Below, piece after piece: positions 56,843 through 64,000 of a DNA stretch of 64,000 nt (position 1 is the first letter of the stretch; each line of letters opens with the position of its first letter). Source of the stretch: Actinomycetospora sp. NBRC 106378 (lineage in GTDB: Bacteria > Actinomycetota > Actinomycetes > Mycobacteriales > Pseudonocardiaceae); the NCBI RefSeq assembly GCF_030269685.1, contig NZ_BSTT01000002.1, positions 372,001 through 436,000 on the forward strand, in the 5' to 3' direction. Under the pieces are notes generated by a model. The model was not told the origin of the DNA, did no database searches, and saw only the letters and a list, made by a program, of their open reading frames with translations. A program made the translations under genes and the position numbers.

Positions 56843-58593
56843 CCATCGACGACTTCCTGCGCATCGTGCGCGACCGCTGGGTGGCGGTCGTGGCCGGTCT
56901 CCTCGTCGGCGCTCTCGCCGGCCTCGCCTTCGGGTTGCTCAGCCCGGCGTACTACACGGCGTCGACCACGCTGTACGTGTACTCGCCGAGCGGCGACTCC
57001 ACCGACGCCGCCTACCAGGGCAGCCTCGTCTCCCAGCAGCGCGTGTCCTCCTACGCCGAGCTCGTCACGAGCGAGGAGGTCACCGACGACGTCGTCGCCC
57101 GGTTGAACCTCCCGGAGACTTCCCCGGAGCTCGCGAAGCAGCTCTCGGCGTCGAGCGCCAGCGACTCGGTGCTGATCGACCTGTCGGCCACCGACGGCGA
57201 CCCGCAACGTGCGGCCCTGATCGCCAACGCGGTCGCGACCTCGTTCATCGCGGTGGTCAACGACCTCGAGAAGCCGTCGACGCCGGGCGCGCAGCAGCAG
57301 GTCTTCGTCCGCCAGGTCCGCCCGGCCAAGGCGCCGGTGGAGGCAGGCAATCCCTCGTTCCTCGTGACCGGGGGAGTGGGCGCCGTGCTCGGGCTCGCGC
57401 TCGGGATCGTCGCGGCCGTCGTGCTCAGCGCGCTCGACAAGTCCGTCCGCTCGGTCGGGCAGCTCACCCGCCTCAGCGGCGTGCCCACCCTCGGCGCGGT
57501 GCCGATGGAGACCTCCGGGCTCGACGGACCGGTGGCCGAGTCGCTCGCCGGGGGCTCGGCGTACGCGGAGGCCCTGCGCTCGCTGCGGACCAACCTCGAG
57601 TTCGTCGACGTCGACCACGCGTCCTCGCTGATCGTCGTGACCAGCCCGCTCGAGGGAGAGGGGAAGACGACGACGGTGACCGGCCTCGCCGTCGCTCTCG
57701 CCTCCGCCGGCAAGCGGGTGATCATCGTCGACGCCGACCTGCGCCGCCCGCAGCTCGCCACCCGCCTCGGGTTCGACGGGGCGGTCGGGCTGTCCGGGGT
57801 CCTGGCCGGCAAGGTGACCCTCGACGAGGCGCTCCAGCCCTGGGGCCCCGGCCTGACCCGCGTGCTCACCAGCGGCGTCGTGCCGCCCAACCCGAGCGAG
57901 CTCCTGGCGAGCCGCCAGGCCCGCGACCTGTTCGCCGCGCTGCGGGAGCGCGCCGACGTCGTGCTGATCGACACCCCGCCGGTGCTCCCGGTGACAGACG
58001 CCGCGACGGTGTCCCGGCACGCCGACGCCACGGTGCTGCTCTGCCGGATCGGCCGGACCCGGGTCGCCCAGCTCGAGTCGGCGCTGACCGCACTCCGGGC
58101 CGCCTCGGCCACGGTCGTCGGCACGGTGGCCACGATGGTGCCGGCGACCGGGGACTCCTCCTACGTCGGGCGGTCGGCCTACCACCGGACGGGAACGCCG
58201 GTTCCCACCCCGAGCCCGACACCTCCGAGGCCGGCGCCGAACGGCTGGTCCCGCCCGGTCCCGCCGCCCGCCGCCCGCTCCGTCCCGGCGCCCGCGATCC
58301 CCGGCCCGCGACCCAGCCCCGGACCGCGCCCGGCTCCAGCGGCCCGGCGCAGCGTCCCGGCCTTCGACCCGGACGTCGACGACCCGACGCCCACCGTCGC
58401 CGTCGCGCCGGTCCGGCCACCCGAATCCGTTCCCGACGACGGGTCCGACGTCACCGAGGCCCGCGAGGAGCCCGAGGCACCTCCGGAGGACGCAGGAGAG
58501 GCCGAGTCGGCGAAGGACACGAACGAGGACGACGACCAGCACGACGACGTCGAGGCCACCGTCGTGACCACGGCGGAGAAGGCGTCGACGTGA
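56839..58593 (+). CDS. Wzz-type chain-length regulator fused to BY-kinase ATPase
   Basis: A 584-residue capsular-polysaccharide co-polymerase. A Wzz domain with membrane helices at about 14-36 and 175-197 flanks an extracellular segment. The cytosolic BY-kinase has Walker A SPLEGEGKTTT (269-279), Walker A' VIIVDADLRRP and Walker B VLIDTPPVLP. The usual C-terminal Tyr cluster is missing: only Tyr442 and Tyr448 remain, before a 135-residue Pro-rich then acidic tail. It controls polymer length and export together with the Wzy- and Wzx-like proteins. Confidence 0.9.
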   Translation: MTIDDFLRIVRDRWVAVVAGLLVGALAGLAFGLLSPAYYTASTTLYVYSPSGDSTDAAYQGSLVSQQRVSSYAELVTSEEVTDDVVARLNLPETSPELAKQLSASSASDSVLIDLSATDGDPQRAALIANAVATSFIAVVNDLEKPSTPGAQQQVFVRQVRPAKAPVEAGNPSFLVTGGVGAVLGLALGIVAAVVLSALDKSVRSVGQLTRLSGVPTLGAVPMETSGLDGPVAESLAGGSAYAEALRSLRTNLEFVDVDHASSLIVVTSPLEGEGKTTTVTGLAVALASAGKRVIIVDADLRRPQLATRLGFDGAVGLSGVLAGKVTLDEALQPWGPGLTRVLTSGVVPPNPSELLASRQARDLFAALRERADVVLIDTPPVLPVTDAATVSRHADATVLLCRIGRTRVAQLESALTALRAASATVVGTVATMVPATGDSSYVGRSAYHRTGTPVPTPSPTPPRPAPNGWSRPVPPPAARSVPAPAIPGPRPSPGPRPAPAARRSVPAFDPDVDDPTPTVAVAPVRPPESVPDDGSDVTEAREEPEAPPEDAGEAESAKDTNEDDDQHDDVEATVVTTAEKAST

Positions 58594-59594
58594 CGCGCGT
58601 GCTCGTCGACGCCCGCTCGGCGGGGTCGACGCGGCTCACCGGATGGGAGCGGTACGCCCGCGGGGTGGTCGGCCTGCTCGCGGACGTGCCGGAGGTGCAG
58701 CTGCGGATCACCGACCCCGGCCCGTTCCCGAAGCGGCTGGCCGAGGACCTCGTCGCGCTGCCGTTCGCGGGCCGGTCGGCCGACCTCGCGCACCACCTCA
58801 CCTTCCCGCCGGCCCGGATCGCCGGGCCGACGGTGATGACGCTGCACGACCTCGTCTGGTGGACCCATCCGGAGACCGCGAGCCGCGGCGGTCGTCACTA
58901 CTACACACGGCTCGCGGAGCGGGCTCTGCAGGACGAGCGGACGAGCGTGGCCACCGTGTCGCACACGGTCGCCCGCGAGATCGCCGACCGGTTCGGGAAG
59001 GAGGCCCACGTCGTGCACCCCGTCGTGGTCCCCCGGGTCGTACCGCCCGCGCGGCGTGAACGCCCGTACGTCCTCGCCGTCGGCAGCGTCGAGCCCCGCA
59101 AGAACCTGGCCCGGCTGGTCACCGCCTACGAGCGGTCCCGGCTGGGGGAGCACACCGACCTCGTCCTCGCCGGCCGGCGGGCGTGGGGGCAGCTCCCGCC
59201 GGGCGTGGACTTCGTCGAGGCCCCGGACGACGACGAGCTGTGGGCCCTCCTGCGCGGGGCGTCGGCCCTCGTCCTGCCGACGCTGTACGAGGGCTTCGGG
59301 ATGCCGGTCGTGGAGGCGCAGGCGGTCGGGGTGCCGGTGATCTGTTCCGACCTGCCGGTGCTGCGTGAGGTCTCCGGCGGCCACGCCTGCTTCGTCGACC
59401 CGTACGACGTCGACGACATCGCGGCGGCCCTCGCGGCTCTCGCGCCCGAGGCGCCGGCACCCGTCGTCGGGAAGGCCCTGGAGCTCGACCTCGACGCCGC
59501 GGAGTGCCACAGCACCCGGTACGGCCCGGCGACGGCGCTCGACCAGCTCGCCGACCTGTACCGCGCGCACGGGCTGGACCTGCATCTCCGATGA
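58590..59594 (+). CDS. Glycosyltransferase family 4
   Basis: A 334-residue GT-B enzyme: RVLVDARSAGSTRLTGWERYARG, MTLHDLVWWTHPE, YVLAVGSVEPRKNLARLVTAY for nucleotide-sugar binding, then the family motif LPTLYEGFGMPVVEAQAVGVPVI (E-x7-E). It adds a hexose such as mannose to the growing lipid-linked repeat. GTGA overlap with the BY-kinase gene and ATGA with the flippase gene. Confidence 0.9.
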   Translation: MTRVLVDARSAGSTRLTGWERYARGVVGLLADVPEVQLRITDPGPFPKRLAEDLVALPFAGRSADLAHHLTFPPARIAGPTVMTLHDLVWWTHPETASRGGRHYYTRLAERALQDERTSVATVSHTVAREIADRFGKEAHVVHPVVVPRVVPPARRERPYVLAVGSVEPRKNLARLVTAYERSRLGEHTDLVLAGRRAWGQLPPGVDFVEAPDDDELWALLRGASALVLPTLYEGFGMPVVEAQAVGVPVICSDLPVLREVSGGHACFVDPYDVDDIAAALAALAPEAPAPVVGKALELDLDAAECHSTRYGPATALDQLADLYRAHGLDLHLR

Positions 59595-60820
59595 CCGTGC
59601 ACCCGCTCGTCCGGCGCATCGGGGGCTTCGCCGCGGTCCCGTTCGTCGGGGCGATCACGCCGTTGCTGCTCCTGCCCGTGATCGCGCGGGTGACGAGCGT
59701 CGAGGGGTGGGCGGCCGTCGCCGTCGGGCAGTCGGTCGGGGCGGTCGCGATGATCGTCGTGACGTTCGGCTGGAACCTCTCGGGGCCGTCGCGGACCGCC
59801 CAGGCCGACGACGCCGGACGGCAGGCGCTCTACCGGGAGGCGCTCGCGAGCCGGCTCGCCGCGTTCCTCGTGGTCCTCCCGGTCGAGGGTGTGGTCGCGT
59901 GGCTGCTCGCCCCCGAGGGGTTCCGGGTGGTGGCGGTGCTGATGGCGCTGGCGGTGTCGGCCACCGGGCTGTCGCCGGCCTGGTACGCGATCGGTGCGGG
60001 CCAGGCACGGACGCTCCTGGTCTACGACGCGCTCCCGCGGGTCGGCGCCGCCGTCGTCGGGGCACCTCTGCTCGTCCTGGGCGCCCCGCTCGAGACCTAC
60101 CCGATCGCCCTGCTCGCCGCGTCGCTCGGGACGACGGCCGTCCATGCCCGGCACACGCTGGGCCGGTTCGGCCTCCGCGCGGCCCTGCGGCAGGTCGACC
60201 TGCGGATCCTCGTTCCCGACGCTGCCTCCGAGATCGCGTCGGGCTCCTACTCGGCCGGTGCCGTCGCGCTCGTGGGGCTGGGGACCGGGGTCCGCGAGCT
60301 CGCGGTGTTCGCCGCCGGCGACCGGCTGTTCCGGCTGTCGCTGTACGCGATCTCCAGCCTGTGCAACGCGCTGCAGGGATGGGTCGCCGAGCCGGCGGAC
60401 CGGGCCACCGTCAGGCGCCGCTTCCACACCTCGCTCACTCTGCACTCGTCCGTCGGCGTCCTCGGGGCCTTCGCGATCGGGGGAGCGGGCCCGTGGGTCA
60501 GCGGGGTCGTGTTCGGCTCCGACCTCGCGGTCGACCTCCCGACGGCAGCCGGCTTCGCGGTCGCGTTCCTCGTCATCTCCCTGGAGACGTCGGTGGGCCG
60601 GCACTACCTCATCCCGCGCGGCTACCGGCGCACCTACCTCGCCGCGGTGACCAGCGCGGTGGTCGTCGGCGTCCCCGCCCTCGTCGGCTTCGCGCACCTG
60701 TTCGGCGCCCCCGGCGGGGCGTGGGCGGTCGCGGCCGCGGAGGGGACGATCTGCGTGGTGGTCGTCGGTGCGGCGGGCGTGGTCGCGCGACGCACGGCGA
60801 TCCCGGAGCCGGCGCGATGA
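59591..60820 (+). CDS. Wzx-like polysaccharide flippase
   Basis: A 409-residue membrane protein with about twelve helices of the MATE/MOP exporter type. It opens RRIGGFAAVPFVGAITPLLLLPVIARVTSVEGW and carries VAVGQSVGAVAMIVVTFGWNLSGP, both resembling the RfbX/Wzx N terminus. It flips the undecaprenyl-linked repeat unit across the membrane. Next to it on the other strand is a beta-helix lipoprotein, five bases away. Confidence 0.85.
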   Translation: MTVHPLVRRIGGFAAVPFVGAITPLLLLPVIARVTSVEGWAAVAVGQSVGAVAMIVVTFGWNLSGPSRTAQADDAGRQALYREALASRLAAFLVVLPVEGVVAWLLAPEGFRVVAVLMALAVSATGLSPAWYAIGAGQARTLLVYDALPRVGAAVVGAPLLVLGAPLETYPIALLAASLGTTAVHARHTLGRFGLRAALRQVDLRILVPDAASEIASGSYSAGAVALVGLGTGVRELAVFAAGDRLFRLSLYAISSLCNALQGWVAEPADRATVRRRFHTSLTLHSSVGVLGAFAIGGAGPWVSGVVFGSDLAVDLPTAAGFAVAFLVISLETSVGRHYLIPRGYRRTYLAAVTSAVVVGVPALVGFAHLFGAPGGAWAVAAAEGTICVVVVGAAGVVARRTAIPEPAR

Positions 60821-60825
60821 GGACC

Positions 60826-62160
60826 TCAGGGCACCGTGGTGTCGGGCGCCGACCCGTAGGTGGGCGGGACGACGCGGCTCGTCGGGGCCAGGGTGGTCGA
60901 GCCCGGGCTGCGGAAGAGCCCGCGCCGCACGCCGTCAACGGTGCCGCACTCCAGCGTCGAGGCGACCAGCGACGCACTCGGGGCGTAGTAGATCGTATCG
61001 ACGCCGCTCACCCGCGGGTCCCGCACCACGATGCCCTGCAGCACGGCGTCGTCCGCCGCGTAGTTGAGGAAGAACGCCGTCGTCCAGTTGGTGACCGTCG
61101 CGTCCTGGACGGTCACGTCGTCGACCGCGCCCGTGAGGAAGGCCGAGCCCCGCGGTGCCTGCCCCGTGGCGGCCGACAGGGTCGCGCGGTCGACGGTGAC
61201 GCCGGCGCTGTCGGTGTAGAAGCCGGAGCGGGTGGCGTTCCCGATCACCGTGCAGTCGGTGAAGGTGCTCGACACCGGGGTGCCCGACGGCTGGGTCTGG
61301 GGGACCACGGCGTAGGCGTCGATGGTGGGGCCCGTGGTGGTGACGGTGCAGTTCTGCACCTGCACCCCGGTGCAGTCGCGCAGCAGGATGCCGGGGTTCT
61401 TCGCGGCGACCACCCGGTTGCCCCGGACCACCGTGTTGACGGTGTGGATGCCCGACTCGATGCCGGTGTCACCGACGTCGGAGATCACGTTGTCGAGGAT
61501 CTGATGGTCGCGCACCGAGGCCCGCGTGGGCGTGGAGCCCGACGACGCCGTCACGAAGATGGCGTTCTGCTCGTCGGTCCCGGCGACGGTGTTCCCGACG
61601 ATCACCGACGCGTCGGCGCCGGCGTTGCCCACGATCACACCGTTGTCGCGGCAGTTGGTGATCCGGCAGCCCTCGACCCGGGCCCGCGGCCGGCCGTAGA
61701 CGGCGATGCCGTTGGACGCGCTGTTCTGCAGCTCGAGGCCGGTGACCGTGACGTCGGCGGCGGCGACGCGCAGCACGTCGGAGCGCTCGGACGCCGCGGT
61801 GCGGTTGCCGTCGATCGCGCCGCCCGGGAAGCCGCGCACGGTGGCCCCGTCGCCGCGGATCGTCACGAGCACGCCCGACGCCTCGGGTTGGCGCACGATC
61901 GTGCCCCGGACGTCGAGACCGACGCCCGCCGGGACGACGATGCCCGCCGTCAGGAAGGTCTGGCCGGCGGGGATCTCGACGGTGCCACCGCCGCTGCGGG
62001 CGGTGCGGTCGATGAGGTCCTGCAGGTCGCTGCGGACGGCGACGCCGGAGAGGTCCCGCGACGGGTAGACCGGGCGGGGCGCGGTGGGCGCCGCCGCGGC
62101 GCAGGACGTCGCCGCGAGGGCCGAGAGGATCAGCAGCCGTCGGCGGTTCAGCCTGGTCAT
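60826..62160 (-). CDS. Right-handed parallel beta-helix lipoprotein
   Basis: A 444-residue protein. The signal MTRLNRRRLLILSALAATSC ends in lipobox ATSC (Cys20), with RR after the start. The rest is a pectate-lyase-like beta-helix: IDGNRTAASERSDVLRV, LELQNSASNGIAVYG, CRITNCRDNGVIVGN, NPGILLRDCTGVQVQNCTV, with repeated asparagine-rich coils. Inside an EPS locus such proteins are usually polysaccharide lyases, epimerases or tailspike-like binders. The catalytic residues could not be assigned. Confidence 0.82.
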   Translation of the reverse strand: MTRLNRRRLLILSALAATSCAAAAPTAPRPVYPSRDLSGVAVRSDLQDLIDRTARSGGGTVEIPAGQTFLTAGIVVPAGVGLDVRGTIVRQPEASGVLVTIRGDGATVRGFPGGAIDGNRTAASERSDVLRVAAADVTVTGLELQNSASNGIAVYGRPRARVEGCRITNCRDNGVIVGNAGADASVIVGNTVAGTDEQNAIFVTASSGSTPTRASVRDHQILDNVISDVGDTGIESGIHTVNTVVRGNRVVAAKNPGILLRDCTGVQVQNCTVTTTGPTIDAYAVVPQTQPSGTPVSSTFTDCTVIGNATRSGFYTDSAGVTVDRATLSAATGQAPRGSAFLTGAVDDVTVQDATVTNWTTAFFLNYAADDAVLQGIVVRDPRVSGVDTIYYAPSASLVASTLECGTVDGVRRGLFRSPGSTTLAPTSRVVPPTYGSAPDTTVP

Positions 62161-62261
62161 CGAGTCCTCCGGGCGTGGCACGGGGGCACCCCAGAAACCG
62201 ACCCGCCCCCCGCGAGTGATCGCATCATGCCCCACCCGGGGTCGTCCAGGGAGTCGATCGC

Positions 62262-63617
62262 ATGACCGTCGGCGTACTCGTCGTGATCGGGCTCCTCCTG
62301 GGGTGCGGTTGGATCGCCCTGTGCTGGCGGGCGGCGCACGCGGCGCTGCTGGTGATCCTCGTGGTGCTGATCGTCGGCAGTCACGTGCTCGCCCTGCTGC
62401 ACACGGCCGGGGTCGAGTCGGGGCCGCTGCGGGCGGCGCTGGCGCTCAAGGACGTGCTGGCCTGGTCGATGCTGCTCGTGCTGGTGCTGCGGGCCGTCGT
62501 GACCAAGACCCGGATCGGGCCGGCTCTCCTGGTCGTCGCCGCGGTGGCGGTGATCGTCGGCTTCCTGGTCTTCGGCACGTCCCCGGCTCCGATGAGCCCG
62601 CGCCTGGAGTCGATCCGCGGGGCCCTCGTCCCGTTCGTCTCGCTGGGCTGCGCGGCTTTCCTGACGGCGGGTGAGCGTGCCCGTGCCGCGGTCGGGTTCG
62701 TCGCGGTGACGGTGCCCGCGGCGGTGTACGCGCTGGTGGAGATGACGCTGCCGTCGTCGTTCCTGCTCAACACGATCGGCGTGGGCCGGTTCTGGGTCGA
62801 CGTGAAGGGCGTGCCGCTGTTCCTCGATCCCGCGACCGGGCTGCCCGGGAACTTCTTCGTGACGTCGGGCTTCCCCCGGCTGACGGGCACCTTCGGCGAC
62901 CCGCTCTCCGCGGGGACGATCCTCGCGGCGGCCCTCGTGGTCGCGCTGGTGCACCGGGCGCGCCTGCGGGCGCCGACGCTCTGCGCGGTGATCCTGACCG
63001 TCGCGCTGCTGCTGACGTTCACCCGCGGCGGCTGGGTCGTCGCCGCGTTCGGGGTGGTGGCCCTGCTCGTCGTGCGGCTGGGGCCGACGCGGGCGGCCGT
63101 GGTGGGGACCGCCGGCGCGGTCGTGGCCGGCGTCGTCGCGCTGGTGGTGACCCCGATCCGCACCTACCTGGCGACGATCCTCGCCGGCCGCGACTCCTCG
63201 ACCCTCGCCCACCAGGAGGCGCTCTCGGCGGCGGGTCGGCTGCGCTTCACGCTGTGGGGGCAGGGGTGGGGGACCGGCGGGACCGTGGCGCAGAGCAGCT
63301 TCGCCGAGGCGGTCACGGCGGAGAGCACGTATGTCGCGCTGTTGACCCAGATCGGCTACGTCGGGACGATCCTGCTCGGGCTGCTCGTGGTGGCCCTCGC
63401 GGCGTCCGGTCTGCGGCGCTCGCCGGTCGCGCCCGTCGGGGCGGCGATGCTCGTCGCCCTCGCCGTCGGCGGGATCGTCAGCGAGAATATGCTGACCTTC
63501 ACCGGCGCGTTCCCGGTGTTCGTGGGGGCGCTCCTGCTGACCGGCGTTCCTGACGAGGGACCGGTGCCGGATCCGGAGCCGGTTCCTGCCGCGGCGCGGG
63601 AGGCCGTTCCGGCCTGA
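62262..63617 (+). CDS. O-antigen ligase/Wzy-like polymerase
   Basis: A 451-residue integral membrane protein with about ten or eleven helices. A long outside loop between helices (PSSFLLNTIGVGRFWVDVKG to RLTGTFGDPLSAGTI) and LLLTFTRGGWVVAAFGVVALLVV are typical of the Wzy_C/O-antigen ligase family. A further loop has LWGQGWGTGGTVAQSSFAEAVTAESTYVALLTQIG with the conserved His/Arg region replaced by Glu/Ser. It polymerises or ligates repeats flipped by the Wzx-like protein. The start is 101 bases from the divergent lipoprotein. Confidence 0.83.
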   Translation: MTVGVLVVIGLLLGCGWIALCWRAAHAALLVILVVLIVGSHVLALLHTAGVESGPLRAALALKDVLAWSMLLVLVLRAVVTKTRIGPALLVVAAVAVIVGFLVFGTSPAPMSPRLESIRGALVPFVSLGCAAFLTAGERARAAVGFVAVTVPAAVYALVEMTLPSSFLLNTIGVGRFWVDVKGVPLFLDPATGLPGNFFVTSGFPRLTGTFGDPLSAGTILAAALVVALVHRARLRAPTLCAVILTVALLLTFTRGGWVVAAFGVVALLVVRLGPTRAAVVGTAGAVVAGVVALVVTPIRTYLATILAGRDSSTLAHQEALSAAGRLRFTLWGQGWGTGGTVAQSSFAEAVTAESTYVALLTQIGYVGTILLGLLVVALAASGLRRSPVAPVGAAMLVALAVGGIVSENMLTFTGAFPVFVGALLLTGVPDEGPVPDPEPVPAAAREAVPA

Positions 63618-63777
63618 CGTCGTCGGGCGCCTTCCGCGGAGCCGGGAGCACCGGCTCGCGCATCGCCTCGAGCGCCTGCTCGTCGAGCGTGCCGTGCCGT
63701 GCCATCGAGATCCACGGCGCGGCGACCCAGGCAATTCCGGCAGCAATCGCCGCGGCCCCCACAATCACCTTCACCAT
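63499..63777 (-). CDS. Small signal-anchored Pro-rich protein (overlapping the Wzy gene)
   Basis: A possible 92-residue protein: one hydrophobic helix (MVKVIVGAAAIAAGIAWVAAPW) and then a Pro/Arg-rich tail. The ATG has GGGGGG right before it. It overlaps the 3' end of the convergent polymerase gene by 119 bases, so the tail may be only an antisense shadow of that gene's acidic Pro-rich end. The first half lies outside and looks coding. The remaining 63778-64000 shows no gene. Confidence 0.4.
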   Translation of the reverse strand: MVKVIVGAAAIAAGIAWVAAPWISMARHGTLDEQALEAMREPVLPAPRKAPDDVRPERPPAPRQEPAPDPAPVPRQERRSAGAPPRTPGTRR

Positions 63778-64000
63778 GCCCCCCGGCAGTTCCCCTTGGC
63801 TGAACACCATAGGAGGAACGGTGGAGCCCGACTCGCACGATTTGATGACGATTCGTGAGATCGCCGAAGGAACTCGGTCGAGAGATCCGAAATCCGGCCA
63901 CCTGACGTCACGGAGAGCAAGAACGTTCGTCAGGGCAGACGGCTCCGGCCCGAAAGATGTTGTCCCGGTGCCAGGCGAAATATCCGTTGCTGGGCGGGCG

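Noticed and set aside
57051-58133. A 360-codon frame antisense to the Wzz/BY-kinase gene
   Set aside because: Ser/Arg/Thr-rich without motif and fully opposite a clear gene.
63356-63901. A 181-codon minus-strand frame near the right end
   Set aside because: It runs mostly antisense to the Wzy gene and shows no domain; the 92-residue frame in another phase is a better, still weak, candidate.

Overview
The window is very GC-rich and densely packed, with many GTG starts and long runs of genes whose start and stop codons overlap (ATGA, GTGA). It has a BTAD-type regulator, an ECF42-type sigma factor, an F420-type luciferase-like oxidoreductase and several TetR, IclR and SDR genes. Together these point to the chromosome of a filamentous actinomycete, probably a Pseudonocardia- or Actinomycetospora-like member of the Pseudonocardiaceae. 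The genus is inferred from general gene content only. No rRNA, tRNA, CRISPR array, transposase or phage gene was seen.

Layout. 1-5442: two amidohydrolases, an SDR, a TrmB-like regulator and a ThuA / TIM-barrel isomerase / SDR operon; the amidohydrolase and ThuA promoters carry the same GTCGT-N10-ACGAC element. 5523-10752: AbrB-type membrane protein, small Thr-rich protein, sedolisin (S53) peptidase with a fused VOC domain, SDR, LysE exporter. 10758-22530: a catabolic island (IclR regulator, PfkB kinase, class II aldolase, polyamine-type ABC importer, N,N-dimethylformamidase-like enzyme, split transketolase, class III aminotransferase). Its divergent promoter region holds three related GTTTC-type palindromes. 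22606-23270: VapBC toxin-antitoxin pair behind a perfect inverted repeat. 23349-32583: LuxR/TetR-controlled acyl-CoA catabolism (ligase, dehydrogenase, carboxylase beta and alpha, MaoC hydratase, MBL hydrolase), resembling leucine/isovalerate or acyclic-terpenoid degradation. 32584-39764: ketopantoate-reductase-like enzyme, TetR, epoxide hydrolase, a small HTH module, an ECF42 sigma module with two divergent predicted ECF42 promoters, an F420-type oxidoreductase and a heptad-repeat coiled-coil protein.

39893-54564 is the most unusual stretch. A large BTAD/ATPase regulator diverges from a permuted papain-like amidase. Then comes a signalling or conflict island: a membrane TrkA-N/RyR fusion diverges from a seven-gene operon (TIR, three membrane proteins of which one carries a zinc ribbon, a vWA protein, a PP2C phosphatase, a membrane-anchored kinase). 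A 952-residue TIR-transmembrane-beta-propeller protein converges on it. The vWA-PP2C-kinase trio matches the TerY-P triad known from tellurite-resistance-type systems, but no terB/C/D/E/Z gene is present. TIR genes take their place as the likely effectors or sensors. This is the best candidate for an undescribed system.

54770-63777 is an exopolysaccharide locus: GT2, WecG/TagA-type transferase, Wzz/BY-kinase fusion, GT4, Wzx-like flippase, a beta-helix lipoprotein and a Wzy/ligase-like polymerase. No initiating sugar-phosphate transferase is visible, so the locus may continue beyond the window.
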